The position numbers were made by a program, and so were the translations under genes. A stretch of DNA of 64,000 nt from Larus michahellis (lineage: Eukaryota > Chordata > Aves > Charadriiformes > Laridae): NCBI RefSeq assembly GCF_964199755.1, contig NC_133901.1:6115016-6179015 (forward strand), written 5' to 3'. The notes under the pieces were generated by a model. The model had not been told where the DNA came from, made no database searches, and saw only the letters and a list, made by a program, of their open reading frames with translations. Below are positions 1 through 11,252 of the stretch, piece by piece; within the stretch, counting starts at the first letter, position 1, and the number at the start of each line of letters is the position of its first letter.

Positions 1-257
1 GGTTTTTAGCAGACAGACGTGCATACTGCACTTCTGTCTGCCTTCAGTGCCGAAGGACGACTTCTTTCAGGAACTGACACTTCTGTACTGGCTGGGGTTT
101 GACCAGGGACCCCTGATGCCTGGAGAGAGATTCCGGCTGGTTTCAGTGGGAACGGAGTTGGCTCTTCAATAGCTCACGCTAGGGTAACCTTCAGGTGAAA
201 TGGAATTGGACTGTGAGATAAAAATACGTATTTAACATTCACTTCTGAAAATTACAG

Positions 258-425
258 AAAGCAGCCGTGGAAGATGTGAATCCTGCTGATGACCCCAACA
301 ATCAGGGAGAAGATGAATTTGAGGAAGCTGAGCAAGAGAGAGAAGAAAATCTACCAGATGAAAATGAAAAGCACAAGCAAAACAGTCCGAAACAAGGACG
401 TCCGGGAATGGGAGAGCACCTAGTG
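258..425 (+). CDS. GOLIM4: GOLIM4 coding exon (fourth from last)
   Basis: This exon encodes 56 residues of the acidic lumenal tail of Golgi integral membrane protein 4 (GPP130). GPP130 is a single-pass type II protein that cycles between cis-Golgi and endosomes and is known for manganese-induced turnover. The translation contains AAVEDVNPADDPNNQGEDEF and DENEKHKQN, which match my memory of the human C-terminal region. The acceptor is attacag before 258. The exon ends in phase 0 after EHLV, where human GOLIM4 also joins the next exon (MAGNPDQQ). The donor GTCAGT at 426 is non-consensus at +3. If it were skipped, translation would run on into the intron and stop at 476 after a short basic tail. 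The upstream exons (cytoplasmic tail, membrane segment, coiled coil) lie before the window. Product identity is secure; the donor is inferred from the homologous junction. Confidence 0.9.
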
Positions 426-1161
426 GTCAGTAAAGGGAAAGGAAGCGTCTGTAGGTCCTCTTTAAGGACAGTGTAGCACAGCTTGGCGAGAGAACACTGA
501 ACTTGGATGTTTAAAGATCTCTCTTAAGCCATATATGACGTGTGCAGGTAAAAGTGCGGAATTACTCCTGGTGATACACTGGTATGTCTTTCATCACTGG
601 CTCCGCTCAGCGAGCTTCTGTAGTCTCATAGTTCAAGACCCCTGTATTTACCTCCCCACGAGCCCCCGCAAGCACACCCGTTCATACAGTCCTCATGTCT
701 CTGCCCAAATCCCTTCTATGCCACTTCCATACCATCAGCACTCACTCAACTGTAAGCAGTGGTGTCACTTTCCTTCAATGGCCATTCCACTGAACGCTGC
801 GCATTTCAGCCGTGTCTAAACTGTAAACTCCTCTAGGCAGACAAAAATCTGTATTTTTATGGCATTGGTCTTTAATGGTGTGAATATTTCATTGTCTTCC
901 TGCTTAGTATGGAAAGTCTTGCTTTATTCTGTGAGGTGATTTTTATTATAATCTGCTCTCTATTTTTTAATTTAGGGCTGTTCTAAATCATGTGGCCAGG
1001 CTATCATTAATGCTAATGAACGCACTGTAACTTCTTATGCTATTATTGTTACTTCAGCTTTACATAAAGTTTTAGTTCCAGAACAAGAAGCTTTAACCTT
1101 CAGTCTTCTAAAGTTAATAGGCGTGCACATAGAGCTCAATTTTTATATGATCTTTTTCCAG
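426..1161 (+). other. GOLIM4: GOLIM4 intron
   Basis: This 736-base intron runs from the GTCAGT donor to the acceptor tctttttccag. It is AT-rich in its second half. I see no second exon or recognisable repeat in it. Confidence 0.8.
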
Positions 1162-1230
1162 ATGGCAGGAAATCCAGACCAGCAGGAAGATAATGTGGAT
1201 GAACAATACCAGGAAGAAGGAGAAGAGGAG
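1162..1230 (+). CDS. GOLIM4: GOLIM4 coding exon (third from last)
   Basis: This 69-base, phase 0/0 exon encodes 23 residues starting MAGNPDQQEDNVDEQYQEEG and ending in a run of glutamates. It is nearly identical to the matching human GPP130 segment as I recall it. A polypyrimidine acceptor (tctttttccag) precedes it and a strong GTAAGA donor follows at 1231. The internal Met is not a start; it is a residue within the acidic tail. The segment is part of the intrinsically disordered, acid-rich lumenal domain. Confidence 0.93.
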
Positions 1231-3286
1231 GTAAGAAAACAGACATAAGGCATCTGTGGGCTCAGGTCACATAGCACAGCTCCCTTAATGTTCAACGTTG
1301 GTATCTTTTGTAACTGCAAAATGAACCCAAATCACTCTTATCTGACTTCATAAAACTTAAGAAGTCTTTGCCGTTACTCTGCTGTCCACTTCTGGACTCA
1401 TTTAGTGTTACGCAGGCTTCTATGCTGCAATCCATTAGTCTTCCATGCAACACGGTATTAATTGTGCAATAATTGAAAAGATTAAGCCATTCGCAACAGA
1501 AGGAAAAATTCTCGAAAACCTCAAGCCCCCTGAAGGTCATGGAAAACCTCATTAACTTTGCATCTCTAATCACACGCTGCTGTTCTGGGCACACCGCTTT
1601 CTTGGCCAGTTACTTACTTACTCCTTAGCTCTGACTGTGATTTATCTGTGCTCCTCCTAATCAATCCAAGTTATGTAAAGCCCTACTATTCTGGGAGCCA
1701 AACAGTCGGGAAGCTGTTAGCACGTTGCTTTGAACTGGAGGAGATAAGGAGGGAAGGGCCTTTTTCCTTCCGATGTTGAATGGCACGCTCATTATGCATG
1801 CGCTCGCATAAGCTGCCCTGCAGTTCTTCAGTACGTACCTATCAGTTGCTATTTTCTACTTCATATATAATGATTTACAAAAAGCAATGGACACGGCTAC
1901 TCATTACTGCCTTATGGGGATCGCTTTGTCTAGATTAGCTGGTATGCACTTAGAATTCACCGGTCCAAAATACGGTTACTTAAATCAAAGCAGGTCATTA
2001 GGAACTGGGAGTAGTTGGCCTTTGGCAATAACTCTTCAGCTTACGGGAAGTAATTTAATACATGTTTCATAAAGCCCTCTGACCAGCGTGCTTACTGGAA
2101 GTAGTAAAGAGCGAGCAGTGATTGAATGAGCAATCAAGAAAGAGTTAAGATGCCGTAATCAGGAATAGTTGCTTTAGTCGGTTGACTCAATTATTCATTG
2201 CTGTTCAGATCTTTCCCATATATCCCTCAAAGTGATCCAGGGCTGATGGCTGCCCTTCCGCGGGCAGCAATACCTAACCCCAAGGAACTTGTTCACAAGC
2301 AGCTTTGCCTCCCGTTGGAAGCGGCTACTAAATATTCTCTCCTGCTGCTGCTGTCGAGAAGGGTGTTGCTGCTGCTCTTCGGGAGAATGGGATGGCAGCT
2401 GCTAGAGGGAGGGAGCGCTGTGGAAAGCCGCGCTCTCATCCTTGCTCTTTGTAGCAGGGGGAGGTGGCAGCACTGAGTGGCGAACGCTTCCCAGACAGGT
2501 GAAACAGCTTTTTTCCACGGGGAGAGCTGTACGGCCTTACAGAACCATTTTGCCCATCTTACGGGACGCCATTTGGAGCAGCTGGGCATAATAGCATTCT
2601 CCAAAAGCAAATCAAGCTTACCTCGAAAAGCTTGCCTCTTTCAAATTTGCACCTACCCATAAAGGGATGTGGAAGTGAGGGAAAGTGCTGACATAAAAGA
2701 AAGAAGTGATAGATCAAGATCTGAACATCTGGAAAACAGATTTAGTGTGGCCTGTTCTTCCTTCAAGGATAGAGTTGGAAGAGATTATTCTTTTCTCCCA
2801 GTCCCCCCTTGCTCTTCTGTGGTTTTCCAGGAGCAGTTGGCAGAAGGATCACTCAGCTGCTGGGAAAACATAGACAAAGTTACCATTAAATATCTACATC
2901 GCTTATCACAACTGAAATAGTTCTAGGAGTCCATGAGTCGGTCGTGACTCTCTGCTGTGTGGTGGCGCTCTCACTATGAAGGACAAGGAGGAAAATAATA
3001 TACATGTAAAGTTAAAGCACAGAATGGGGATCTAACTGTGGTAGCTGGTGACGAGAAGGTCTGTGAAAATTGTAGTTAAAAATTAAATATGGTCTCAGAG
3101 GAAGTGAGTTTCCTCATTATTGAGAGGTTGGGGTTTTTTCCCTCCTTTAACCTCTCCATGCCCTCTCCCCCCTTTCTTTTGAATCTTCATTCGGTAAAAG
3201 TGTAGCTGTGAAAGCGTTTACATTTATGCCACGGGCTACTGTTTTAAAGGAAATGAAAATACACAGAACATCTCTGTGCTTTGTAG
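1231..3286 (+). other. GOLIM4: GOLIM4 intron
   Basis: This is an intron of about 2.06 kb. It contains an imperfect CTG-rich patch around 2342-2376 (ctgctgctgctg, interrupted, then ttgctgctgctc). I see no CR1 homology. Short open frames on both strands lack splice-supported coding character. Confidence 0.75.
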
Positions 3287-3367
3287 ATCCAGGAAGATTT
3301 GACCGAAGAGAAGAAACGAGAACTGGAGCGCAATGCTGAAGAGCCGTATGGTGAAAACGATGAAAAT
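3287..3367 (+). CDS. GOLIM4: GOLIM4 coding exon (second from last)
   Basis: This 81-base, phase 0/0 exon encodes 27 residues beginning IQEDLTEEKKRELERNAEEP and ending YGENDEN, closely matching the human GOLIM4 tail. The acceptor is ctttgtag and the donor is GTAAGT at 3368, which is consensus. Spacing and phase fit the exons on both sides. Confidence 0.94.
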
Positions 3368-3700
3368 GTAAGTACTGTGGAAACCCGCAAAGGCGGTGAC
3401 GCGAGGAAACACCAGAGCTGCGATCACATCGCGCTGACGTTACGTAATTGTTGTACTCGCTTTCCATCATAGACCTGAAAATGTCACGCTGTCCCAACTC
3501 CTGCTTCCACCCCCACATCCATTCCTGCAGCCCGGAGGCCTTTGGAAATCTTCTCCTGTTTCTGTCCATCAGCTCTGACAGCTCCAGCTGACAGTCGCTC
3601 TTCCTTTTCCTTAACTTCATCTCCCTGCCCCAAAATAAACTCTAAGGAAACTGGCACTTGCACTGAATTTTTTAATTCTTCTTTTTTGTTTTTTAATCAG

Positions 3701-3859
3701 GCCGATGACAAGAATAACGGAGGGGCAGATCAAGAGCAAGAAGTTCAAGAAGAGAACAACCAGAAAGAAGGTCGTGAAGAAAATTATGAGGAGGAAGAGG
3801 AGGAGGAGGAGGAGGGCAGAGCTGTTGCAGTGAAAACTCGTAGACGAGGGGAGATGTAG
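3701..3859 (+). CDS. GOLIM4: GOLIM4 last coding exon with stop codon
   Basis: The terminal exon encodes 52 residues and ends in TAG at 3857-3859. A strong acceptor (tttttaatcag) precedes it. The peptide begins ADDKNNGGADQEQEVQEENN, passes through a nine-glutamate run encoded by GAG/GAA repeats around 3788-3815, and ends TRRRGEM. Human GPP130 has the same architecture: an acidic run, then a short basic stretch and a terminal EM. The glutamate run is coded by a near-perfect trinucleotide repeat, so its length may vary between alleles or species. The four exons here give the last 158 residues of the protein. Confidence 0.95.
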   Translation, partial: ADDKNNGGADQEQEVQEENNQKEGREENYEEEEEEEEEGRAVAVKTRRRGEM

Positions 3860-5680
3860 TCCTCCTCTCTTTTTTTTTTTTTGCAGCACACAAATTCCTG
3901 TTGTGTTTTTTTTTTTTAAAAAACAAAAACAAAACACAACCAAACCAACAACTCTTTTAGGATATTTAATTTCCAAAAATACTTTGTTTTACACTTTTTA
4001 CTTTTCTATTAGATGCTCTCCTGTGTTTATATGAATACAGTATTTTGATACTCTAGATTAGGATTTCTTTTCTATTAAAGCTGTACATAAACAGACATCA
4101 TACAGGTTTAATTTTTCGTAATTCTGAGCATGTTTTATAAAGGCCATTTTGGAAATACACTTTCACCTTGTTCAAGCCTGACAGACGTTTGGTCTGATTT
4201 CAGACACATTCCACATCCGAGAGAACAGATCCAGTGCCTAAACCCAGTCGCCATTAGTCGCTCCAGCTCTCGCTGTCTTCCTTGACACAACTTTTATGAC
4301 TTAAGGGCTGGCCCCGCTGCGCGGCTCAGGCACGACCTGCGCCGCTCGTCGAGGCCCACGGGTACCTTCATTCATTGTTATCTCATGAGGTTCTTCAAAT
4401 CCTTGAAGATAAGCACATGCCTTACTATTTGCAGGACCAGGCCTTTTATAGGTGCAGAACAGTTATAAAATATGCAAGTTTTACAAGCCTTCCAAATGCA
4501 GCCAGGTTAACAGCTGCTAATTTTGGCAGCTGTTCATATCCAGTTAAATTATGCATTTATTTTAATGAGCATACCTAGGTACTTCAATTACATGCACTAC
4601 ATAGCAGGTAACGCAAATGGCGGTATGCTGAGGCGAGATGTGCGCTAGAAACCAATTTAGACTCGAAGATCCATTATACCAAATCAAAACACTACAGCTG
4701 TCACGTGAACCAAGATTTCCGGAAGGAACAATTTTGTTGTCCTAGTTAATATAGAAAATATTTGACGGGAGAACCAGAATTACGTCGCCTGAGTGACGTG
4801 CTTCCTGGAGAAGTGTAGAGAGGGTTAAAGCATCTTTACTGAGTTGACGTGATTGGCGCAAGATGTTGAACTAAGGCCTTTACCTTCTTTTACTTATTTA
4901 TTTTTTAAGCCTACGCTGGAAGGGTTTCTGCGTCCCTTCGTGTGAAAATCAGAGTAGAAACAAATCCCACACTAGTTCTTTTTTAAACAGCAAACATCTC
5001 TAGCACTGCATGCCGAAATCTAAGGGGCGGGGGGGAGCGGGGGGGGGGGGGGCTGTGTGTGAAACGACACAAAACTTGTGCCTTGGTAGGCTACTACGAA
5101 CATAATCACGGTGCATGAATGTAGGCAATATGTGTTATTTAATGTATGGGAAAAGGAGAAGGGGACTCCGGATTTCCTAGGCTACGCCCCATTGCTGGAA
5201 ATGAGGCAGGCAGCAGCTCCCCGCAAAAGCCTCTGTTAATATATAAAAGGAGAGGGGTTGGGATTTTTCCCCCCCCCCCCTTTTTTTTTTTTAATAATGA
5301 TACATAGCAATGTTTTTAGTTTAACTTTTTATATGAATGTAATTTAATTCATTTTTCTACTAACTCGATTATACTATGTTTTATAGTTGGTTTCCTTTCT
5401 TTGCAATTTTCCTAAATGTCCCAGACACAGTGCTTATGTTTCATAGGAATATTTTTGTCAGCAGGTATTTTGGGTTTTCTAGTTACCATGAATCAGATTT
5501 ATCTTATGTATAAAAAAAAAAAGTTTACACGATAATGTAAAATGTATAATATGTACATAATCTTCAGAATACAATTATTTTGGTAAATTGGCCTGTATTT
5601 TTAAGGTTGCAGTATTTAATTATTTGAGGCATAATAAAACTTGACTGCAGTCAATAAACTGAGATGTAGTTACTGATCTT
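3860..5680 (+). other. GOLIM4: GOLIM4 3' untranslated region
   Basis: About 1.8 kb of AT-rich sequence follows the stop codon. It ends near two canonical AATAAA signals at 5633-5638 and 5653-5658, so cleavage is expected near 5670-5680. A variant ATTAAA at 4074-4079 could serve a short isoform. Within it are a G-rich stretch at 5024-5052, a C-run joined to a T-run at about 5269-5292, and an A-run near 5511-5522. The UTR length is inferred from the signals, because no transcript data are available. Confidence 0.7.
5633..5658 (+). terminator. GOLIM4: Tandem polyadenylation signals of GOLIM4
   Basis: Two AATAAA hexamers lie 20 bases apart (5633-5638, 5653-5658). They are followed by a T/G-rich stretch (tgatctttcc, then tggtttgtcgtgg) that fits a downstream GU-rich element. 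They are the best 3'-end candidates after the GOLIM4 stop codon. Confidence 0.65.
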
Positions 5681-7269
5681 TCCCAAGCATCATGGTTTGT
5701 CGTGGTTTTCCTGAGGATGTGCTCGTTCTCTAGTGCAATAGGGCACAGCCGAGAGTGGCCGAGAAGGGGCGGGAGCCAGGAGCCACGATGGCGTTTCCAG
5801 TGAAGGGGAGCAGGGTTAGGGACAACAGTGGCAATACTGGCGATTTTGGTGTTCTGGAGATGTGCTCCTTAAATCGTCGTTGCGACTGAGGTCCTTCTCC
5901 AGCTGCAGCAATAAAGCGTTGTCCTGGTTTGAGGACACCTCAGCCTTTTGTAGCAGACATGGCTCTGAGAGGAGGAAGGAAAGGGGCTCAAGCCTTTTTC
6001 TTCTCAAGCCTTTTTCTTCACGAGCTTCTGCCCCCACAGGACCAGTTGTCCTCTCTCCTGCCCGCCCCACGGTGCAGGAAGCCAGCCGTGACGTCCGTAT
6101 CGTGCCCACTCAAGCAAGGAGGAGAGCAGAGGGAGAAGTTAACTCCTCTGCTCTCCCTGGCAGAGGGAGAAGGTAACTCAAGGTACAGGCACATACGGGA
6201 TACAACGGGCTCGGTCTTTTCACAGTCTCTCTCGTACTTCCAGTGAGCTACACGCTTCAAGCATTTACGTTACTGGGTACAGCACTGCCTGCGAGGCGTG
6301 GAGAACACGGGCTGCCTGCTGCCACACTTACAGTGCGGGGAAAAAGCCGCTTCCAAAGTCACCTGCGGGTACAAACTATCTCCCAGCATCTTCCCACCAA
6401 AAACAAGCTGCTGCTTCCTTCTCGCCACTTGCTTTGGAAATTTGCAGGCTGCAGCTGCGATTAAACGGGTGCTCGTGTCTTCTGCTGCCTCCTGGGCCCT
6501 GCTCTCCCCACCGCCCTGGGCGCAGAGCGTGTTTATTAACCAGCTTTGACCATACCCTTTTGTTTACTGACAGGCTGTGGGCCTTCGCTTGGGTAACTTG
6601 CGGCTCCAGCAAGAGCCCAGAGAGACAAGGACATTCTGCCCAGCATGAGAAGCTGCAGAATAAGGGCTCCTTTTGTGTGCCGTAGGAGCCAGCATTCACA
6701 GGGGCTGCAATGTTTACTTCAGCAAGCATAACAAGTCCACATCTAGTGTGGACAGGCCAAGAAACTCTCCATGAAAGCCTGTTCTGTCCCTAATCAAGGG
6801 CCTATTCACTTCAGACAAGAGTTACTTGACTGACGATCAACTTTCTGAGTGAGACTTCAGGCCTGGCTGACAATAGCAGTGTGTAATCTCCGTTACGCGC
6901 CCCCGCCACCGCTCCAGCAACCACTGGTGGGGCTTTCCCACGACTCCCTGGCCAGCGCTGCTCCCTGCCAGCGTCTGGGCGCTCAGGTTGGCATGACTCA
7001 AAACGCGATTCCTCCATTCTTCCAATGTTTTTTTTTTTTTTTTTTTGCAAAGGCCAAAGGCAAACCACGCAAGACCTTGCACAACTGCCTGCTCCGTAGC
7101 TGGTCACCCCAAAACGATTCTGATCTCTTTGCCCCACACACGTCACTTAGTGCCAGACCCTGTGGTCCATTTGGTAGATGAGCCGGTGGTGGGAAGGCAA
7201 ATCTACGTGGCAGGTCCTCATTGCCATAGGATGTCTTCCGGGATACAGGGAATGCTGAATGCTTTCCTA
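5681..7269. other. Intergenic, no gene recognised
   Basis: This GC-richer stretch lies downstream of GOLIM4. It holds a perfect 16-bp tandem duplication at 5987-6018 (unit ctcaagcctttttctt) and a T-run of about 19 bases at 7028-7046. Several open frames exist on both strands, but none shows a known domain or paired splice sites. Confidence 0.6.
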
Positions 7270-7838
7270 AATCAAGAAATTAGCAAATTTCTCTACTCTG
7301 CTCTCATGAGACCCCCCCCCTGCAGTGCTGTGCCCAGCTCTGGAGCCCCCAACATAAGAAGAACACGGAGCTGTTGGTGCAGGTCCAGAGGAGGCCACAA
7401 AGATGATCAAAGGCCTGGAGCCCCTCTGCTGTGAGGACAGGCTGAGAGAGTTGGAGGTGTTCAGCCTGGAGAAGAGAAGGCTCCGGGGAGACCTTACAGC
7501 AGCTTTCCAGTATCTGAAGGGGGCCTACAAGAACGCTGGAGAGGGACTTTTTACAAGGGCACGTAGTGATAGGACGAGGGGTAATGGCTTCAAACTGGGA
7601 GAAGGGAGATTTAGATTAGATATCAGGAAGAAGTTTTTCACTATGAGGGAGGTGAGCCCCTGGCCCAGGTTGCCCAGAGAAGCTGTGGCTGCCCCATCCC
7701 TGGAGGGGTTCAAGGCCAGGCTGGATGGGGCTTGGAGCAACCTGGGCTGGTGGGAGGTGTCCCTGCCCAGGGCAGGGGGGTGGAACTAGATGGTATTTAA
7801 GGTCTATTCCAACTCTAACCTTTCTACAATTCTAAATT
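7270..7838 (+). mobile_element. CR1 LINE fragment (3' part)
   Basis: This is a 5'-truncated CR1 retrotransposon in + orientation. It covers the end of the reverse transcriptase frame (the YSAL motif and the ctctgga-gccccc region) and then the long, well-known CR1 3' region. Recognisable blocks are caaagatgatcaaaggcctgg, the ctgagagagttgg block, ggcctacaagaa, and the ggttgcccagagaag block. It finishes with tattccaactctaacc and a degenerate ttctacaattcta tail in place of clean ATTCTATG repeats. Frames are broken, so it is inactive. Confidence 0.9.
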
Positions 7839-10800
7839 AATGTGTTTGTGACCTAAAAATAAACTGGAGATGGCCCACGCTCTGGCCCTGTGGATGCACA
7901 GGATGAACTGCAGAGGGAAACGTTCTCAGTCCCGCTGCTCACAGAAGGTGACTCCCTGCGCAAAACTGGGGCAAAGAGGACTAACGAGAGTCCCACACCA
8001 ACGGAGTGAAAGTACACATTCAAAGGGAAAAGCTACATCACTTCTGGATTTGGCAGCAGCAAGACAGCGATTGGCGCGCTGTGACCAGGTCCAGCATCCA
8101 CTCATCAAAATATCGGAGACCATTCAGGGAACAGCGTGAGAGCGATGGGAAAACTAGGCTTATAGAAAGGAAGTTCCTGCTGCAGTCAGCTCAGGAAAGG
8201 GATACTGGGGTGACCTGATTGAGGGCTAGGAGAACCCACAGAGGCAGCCAACTGGTGACGCGGGAGTCCTAAGGCCCTCCAGTGAAAAAAAAAACCAAAC
8301 AGAATCCCACAATAAAATTCAGGCCAGAAATACAGTGTAAATATTTAGTAGTGGACTTAATTAGTCATTGCAGCAATTATTTTAAAGGCTGTGATGAATT
8401 CTTGATCACTAGACATCTTTTAAAAGTCTTTCTAGTTCAGCCCCAGCTTGGGCATCACGGGGGAAGTCCTACTGCCTACGATAAACTGAAAGGCCAGCCA
8501 AGAGGATCACGATAGCAGGCTCTAGCCATAAAAATACATGAAACAATAACACTCAGCGCAAAAAACAAAGCCCAGGGGAATTCATTCTGTAGGTCAAGAA
8601 ATCCTCCAGCGGAGCAGGTACACTATTTCGGCTCCACAACTCACCGCAGTAAAACGACTGCTCCTTGCCCTGTTGCCTTGAACATCTCCGCGTTCATCAG
8701 GGAGTCGGATACCGCTTGCGGGCTGAAAGCCAGCAGGTGCCATCAGGGAACGTCACAGCCCCGGCAGGCAAACAGCAGGCTTGGGATGCAGGTTTTGTCC
8801 AAATCTCTGCAATGCCAGCAGGCTCACTTAAGGCTTGATCTTAACCCCAGCTGAAAAGTGAGTTGGCTAGCTCTACTTTTCAAGCAAACATTAGAAAAAT
8901 GGCTGCGATTAGGAATGAAACACACAGATACGCTTGTCATTGAAGTACAAACTACTTTCTGACAAGTTTTATCCCCTTTTGCCGCAGGTTTTCATGACAA
9001 AGGAGCCGCAGAGCGGTCATCGCTAGAAACGACCTTCACTCAGCTTTTTGGAGTCTGAGCACGTAAAAACGTGTTGACTGTGTGCACAGAACTTCTTACT
9101 CTCCAGCATGCCAGAAATAAGCGTATATTGCTACAGCCAAAATATTTGCAGGGTGAAGGGAATGAGAAACCCGAAGCCGCACATCCGGAGCAAGATAAAA
9201 AGTTGCCCTCAGTACACCTGAGACATCATCAGCCTTCGGACACGCTTCCCTTCCTGCTTTAATAGGTCTTCCTAGCTCAAATGCAAAATTATTCATTATT
9301 TTCTCATCAGCATCACTTCTAAAGGGAATAAAAACCCAAATAACTTTGTCATGTCTACTAAGAAAGTATTTTTAAATTTTGAGTAGAAGTTCAGCATATT
9401 AAAGGGTATTACCAGCTCTGTTGTAGTCGGGGACTCAGCTGACACAATTAGCAACACCTTTGCTTGTTCCTACACGCCGAAATACACAACAGAAAATTCA
9501 CAGGCACGTTGATATCAATTCCTTGAAACACAATCCCTGCGCTGTCATGAACATTTTGTTGGCAAAGCCTCTTCTCTCTGCAGATCTCAAAGCATTCTTA
9601 AAAAGTGCTGGGCCCTATGTGAGAGAGAGGCCCAGAGCCGAGGCAGCGCAAGTCATTTTGGAAAGGGGTTTTGAGAGCAAACCTGCGAACAGAGACCAGA
9701 TTTGGCCCAGTTTAGCCCCAGAGTCCTGCTGCGCCTTCCCATCACGATCAGCAATATTAACCTGTATCTTCCACGTGTTTTCAGCCACACAGCAAAGTGG
9801 TTTTATCGGTTCAAAAAACATTCTGCAACAGATTTTTGACCTGGGCCTTATCTCTCGTGGTTTTACTCTTGCAGCCCTTGCTCATGTGAGTTCCTGGCCT
9901 TCCCTTGCATCATCTCTGATGTCAGCCAGGGCCTATGCGTTTCCTTAGCTCCATATCTACATTTCAACTGGACGAATTGATGCTCCCTCAAAATTGCAGG
10001 GGTAGCAAAACTACCAGGACATTTTTTCATCCTAAGTGCTATGTATGTCAGCCACATACGTGACCACAGCATCTCAAATTGCCTGGAAAACACTCGTGGT
10101 GCCCTCGAAGCCACAGAAGCAGACCCTCCAGTGAATGTCCACCACGGAACTAACTGGCTAGAAAAGCTGTCATTTTCATAGAGTTGCCTTTAGTGATTAA
10201 CTGACACGATCCCCAACATTTCCATGTCCCTACGGACTTTCACAGGATGCCCACAAACAGCTCTGCTGCTTCAAGTTGGGTAGGAGCCCCCTTCCCAACC
10301 AACCATGCCAAGATGCGAATGCGCCCTTGCTCACGTATCTATGCCAACTCATCCATCTCTAGGTGCCACCTACAGACTTACAACAGCTGGGAAGTTTCTC
10401 CCCAGAGCTTCTTTTATTTCATAAAATAAGCCATTGCTGCCTGCGGAATAATTCATCCAGTCCCACTCCTGCTGCCCACCACCCTACCACGGTCGGTGCT
10501 TGACTGAACTGAAGCAACTTTGATTTCTACAAACACGTGAGTCACAGGCGCTGGAAAAAGCTTTGGCGGTAAAGAGAAAAGACTCAAATTGACTACAGCT
10601 GGGAACGGCTCAGCCCTTGGCGCCTACATGAGATTTCTCCCCTGCCACCAAAACTCTCGGATCAGTTGTTTCTCTGTTTGAAAACAGACCTCCAGAACGG
10701 CCTTGGCCACCCTAAGCAACGACCACCCTCATTCTGCCGTTCTGCAGGCAACACACTCGATCGGCACCCGCTGCGCCAAGCACGGGCGGTTCTGCGTCCC

Positions 10801-10929
10801 TCTTTGGTCACCCAGCCTCTGTGATTCCCTGGTCACATTTTATAAAAACCTGCTGTCATGGTGCTTTTTAGGAACTCTGTAGGAGCTCTTCTGCTCCAGG
10901 CGGCAGCAAGAAACAAACCTCTCCCTGCA
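7839..10929. other. Intergenic, no gene recognised
   Basis: Unique-looking DNA between two CR1 copies. The longest open frame, 9460-9948 on the + strand, has no recognised motif, low-complexity bias or supporting splice sites. No RNA gene was seen. Confidence 0.55.
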
Positions 10930-11252
10930 TCTGGGGCCTACAGGAAGGATGGGGAGGGACCCTTTATCAGGGAGTGTAACGATAGGACACGGGGGCATGG
11001 TTTCAAACTGAAGGAGGGTAGATTTAGATTGGATATCAGGAAGAAATTCTTTATGTGAGGGTGGTGAGCCCCTGGCCCAGGTTGCCCAGAGAAGCTGTGG
11101 CTGCCCCATCCCTGGAGGGGTTCAAGGCCAGGCTGGACGGGGCTTGGAGCAGCCCGGGCTGGCGGGAGGTGTCCCTGCCCAGGGCAGGGGGTTGGAACTA
11201 GATGACCTTTAAGATCCCTTCCAACCCAAACCACTCTATGATTCTATGATCT
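10930..11252 (+). mobile_element. CR1 LINE fragment (3' end)
   Basis: This is a short 5'-truncated CR1 copy in + orientation. It starts in the ggcctacaggaaggatgggg block and ends with gatcccttccaacccaaacc followed by ctctatgattctatgatc, the usual CR1 3' tail. Its 3' half is closely similar to the copy at 7270-7838; both carry the same gagcccctggcccaggttgc and tggaggggttcaaggcc blocks, so both belong to one subfamily. Confidence 0.92.

Noticed and set aside
1-257. Possible upstream GOLIM4 exon after tttcag near 79
   Set aside because: The following sequence has no acidic GPP130-like reading and no matching donor; treated as intron.
3617-3976. Long - strand frame opposite the last GOLIM4 exon
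   Set aside because: It is the antisense shadow of the GAG repeat and of poly-T/poly-A runs, giving low-complexity Leu/Phe/Lys sequence.
5919-5935. tgtcctggtttgagg after aataaagcg, similar to the start of the solo LTR
   Set aside because: Similarity ends after about 11 bases and there is no matching LTR end or target duplication.
9460-9948. 162-codon open frame on the + strand
   Set aside because: No domain, no splice or polyA support, unremarkable composition; an open frame of this length can occur by chance in GC-moderate intergenic DNA.
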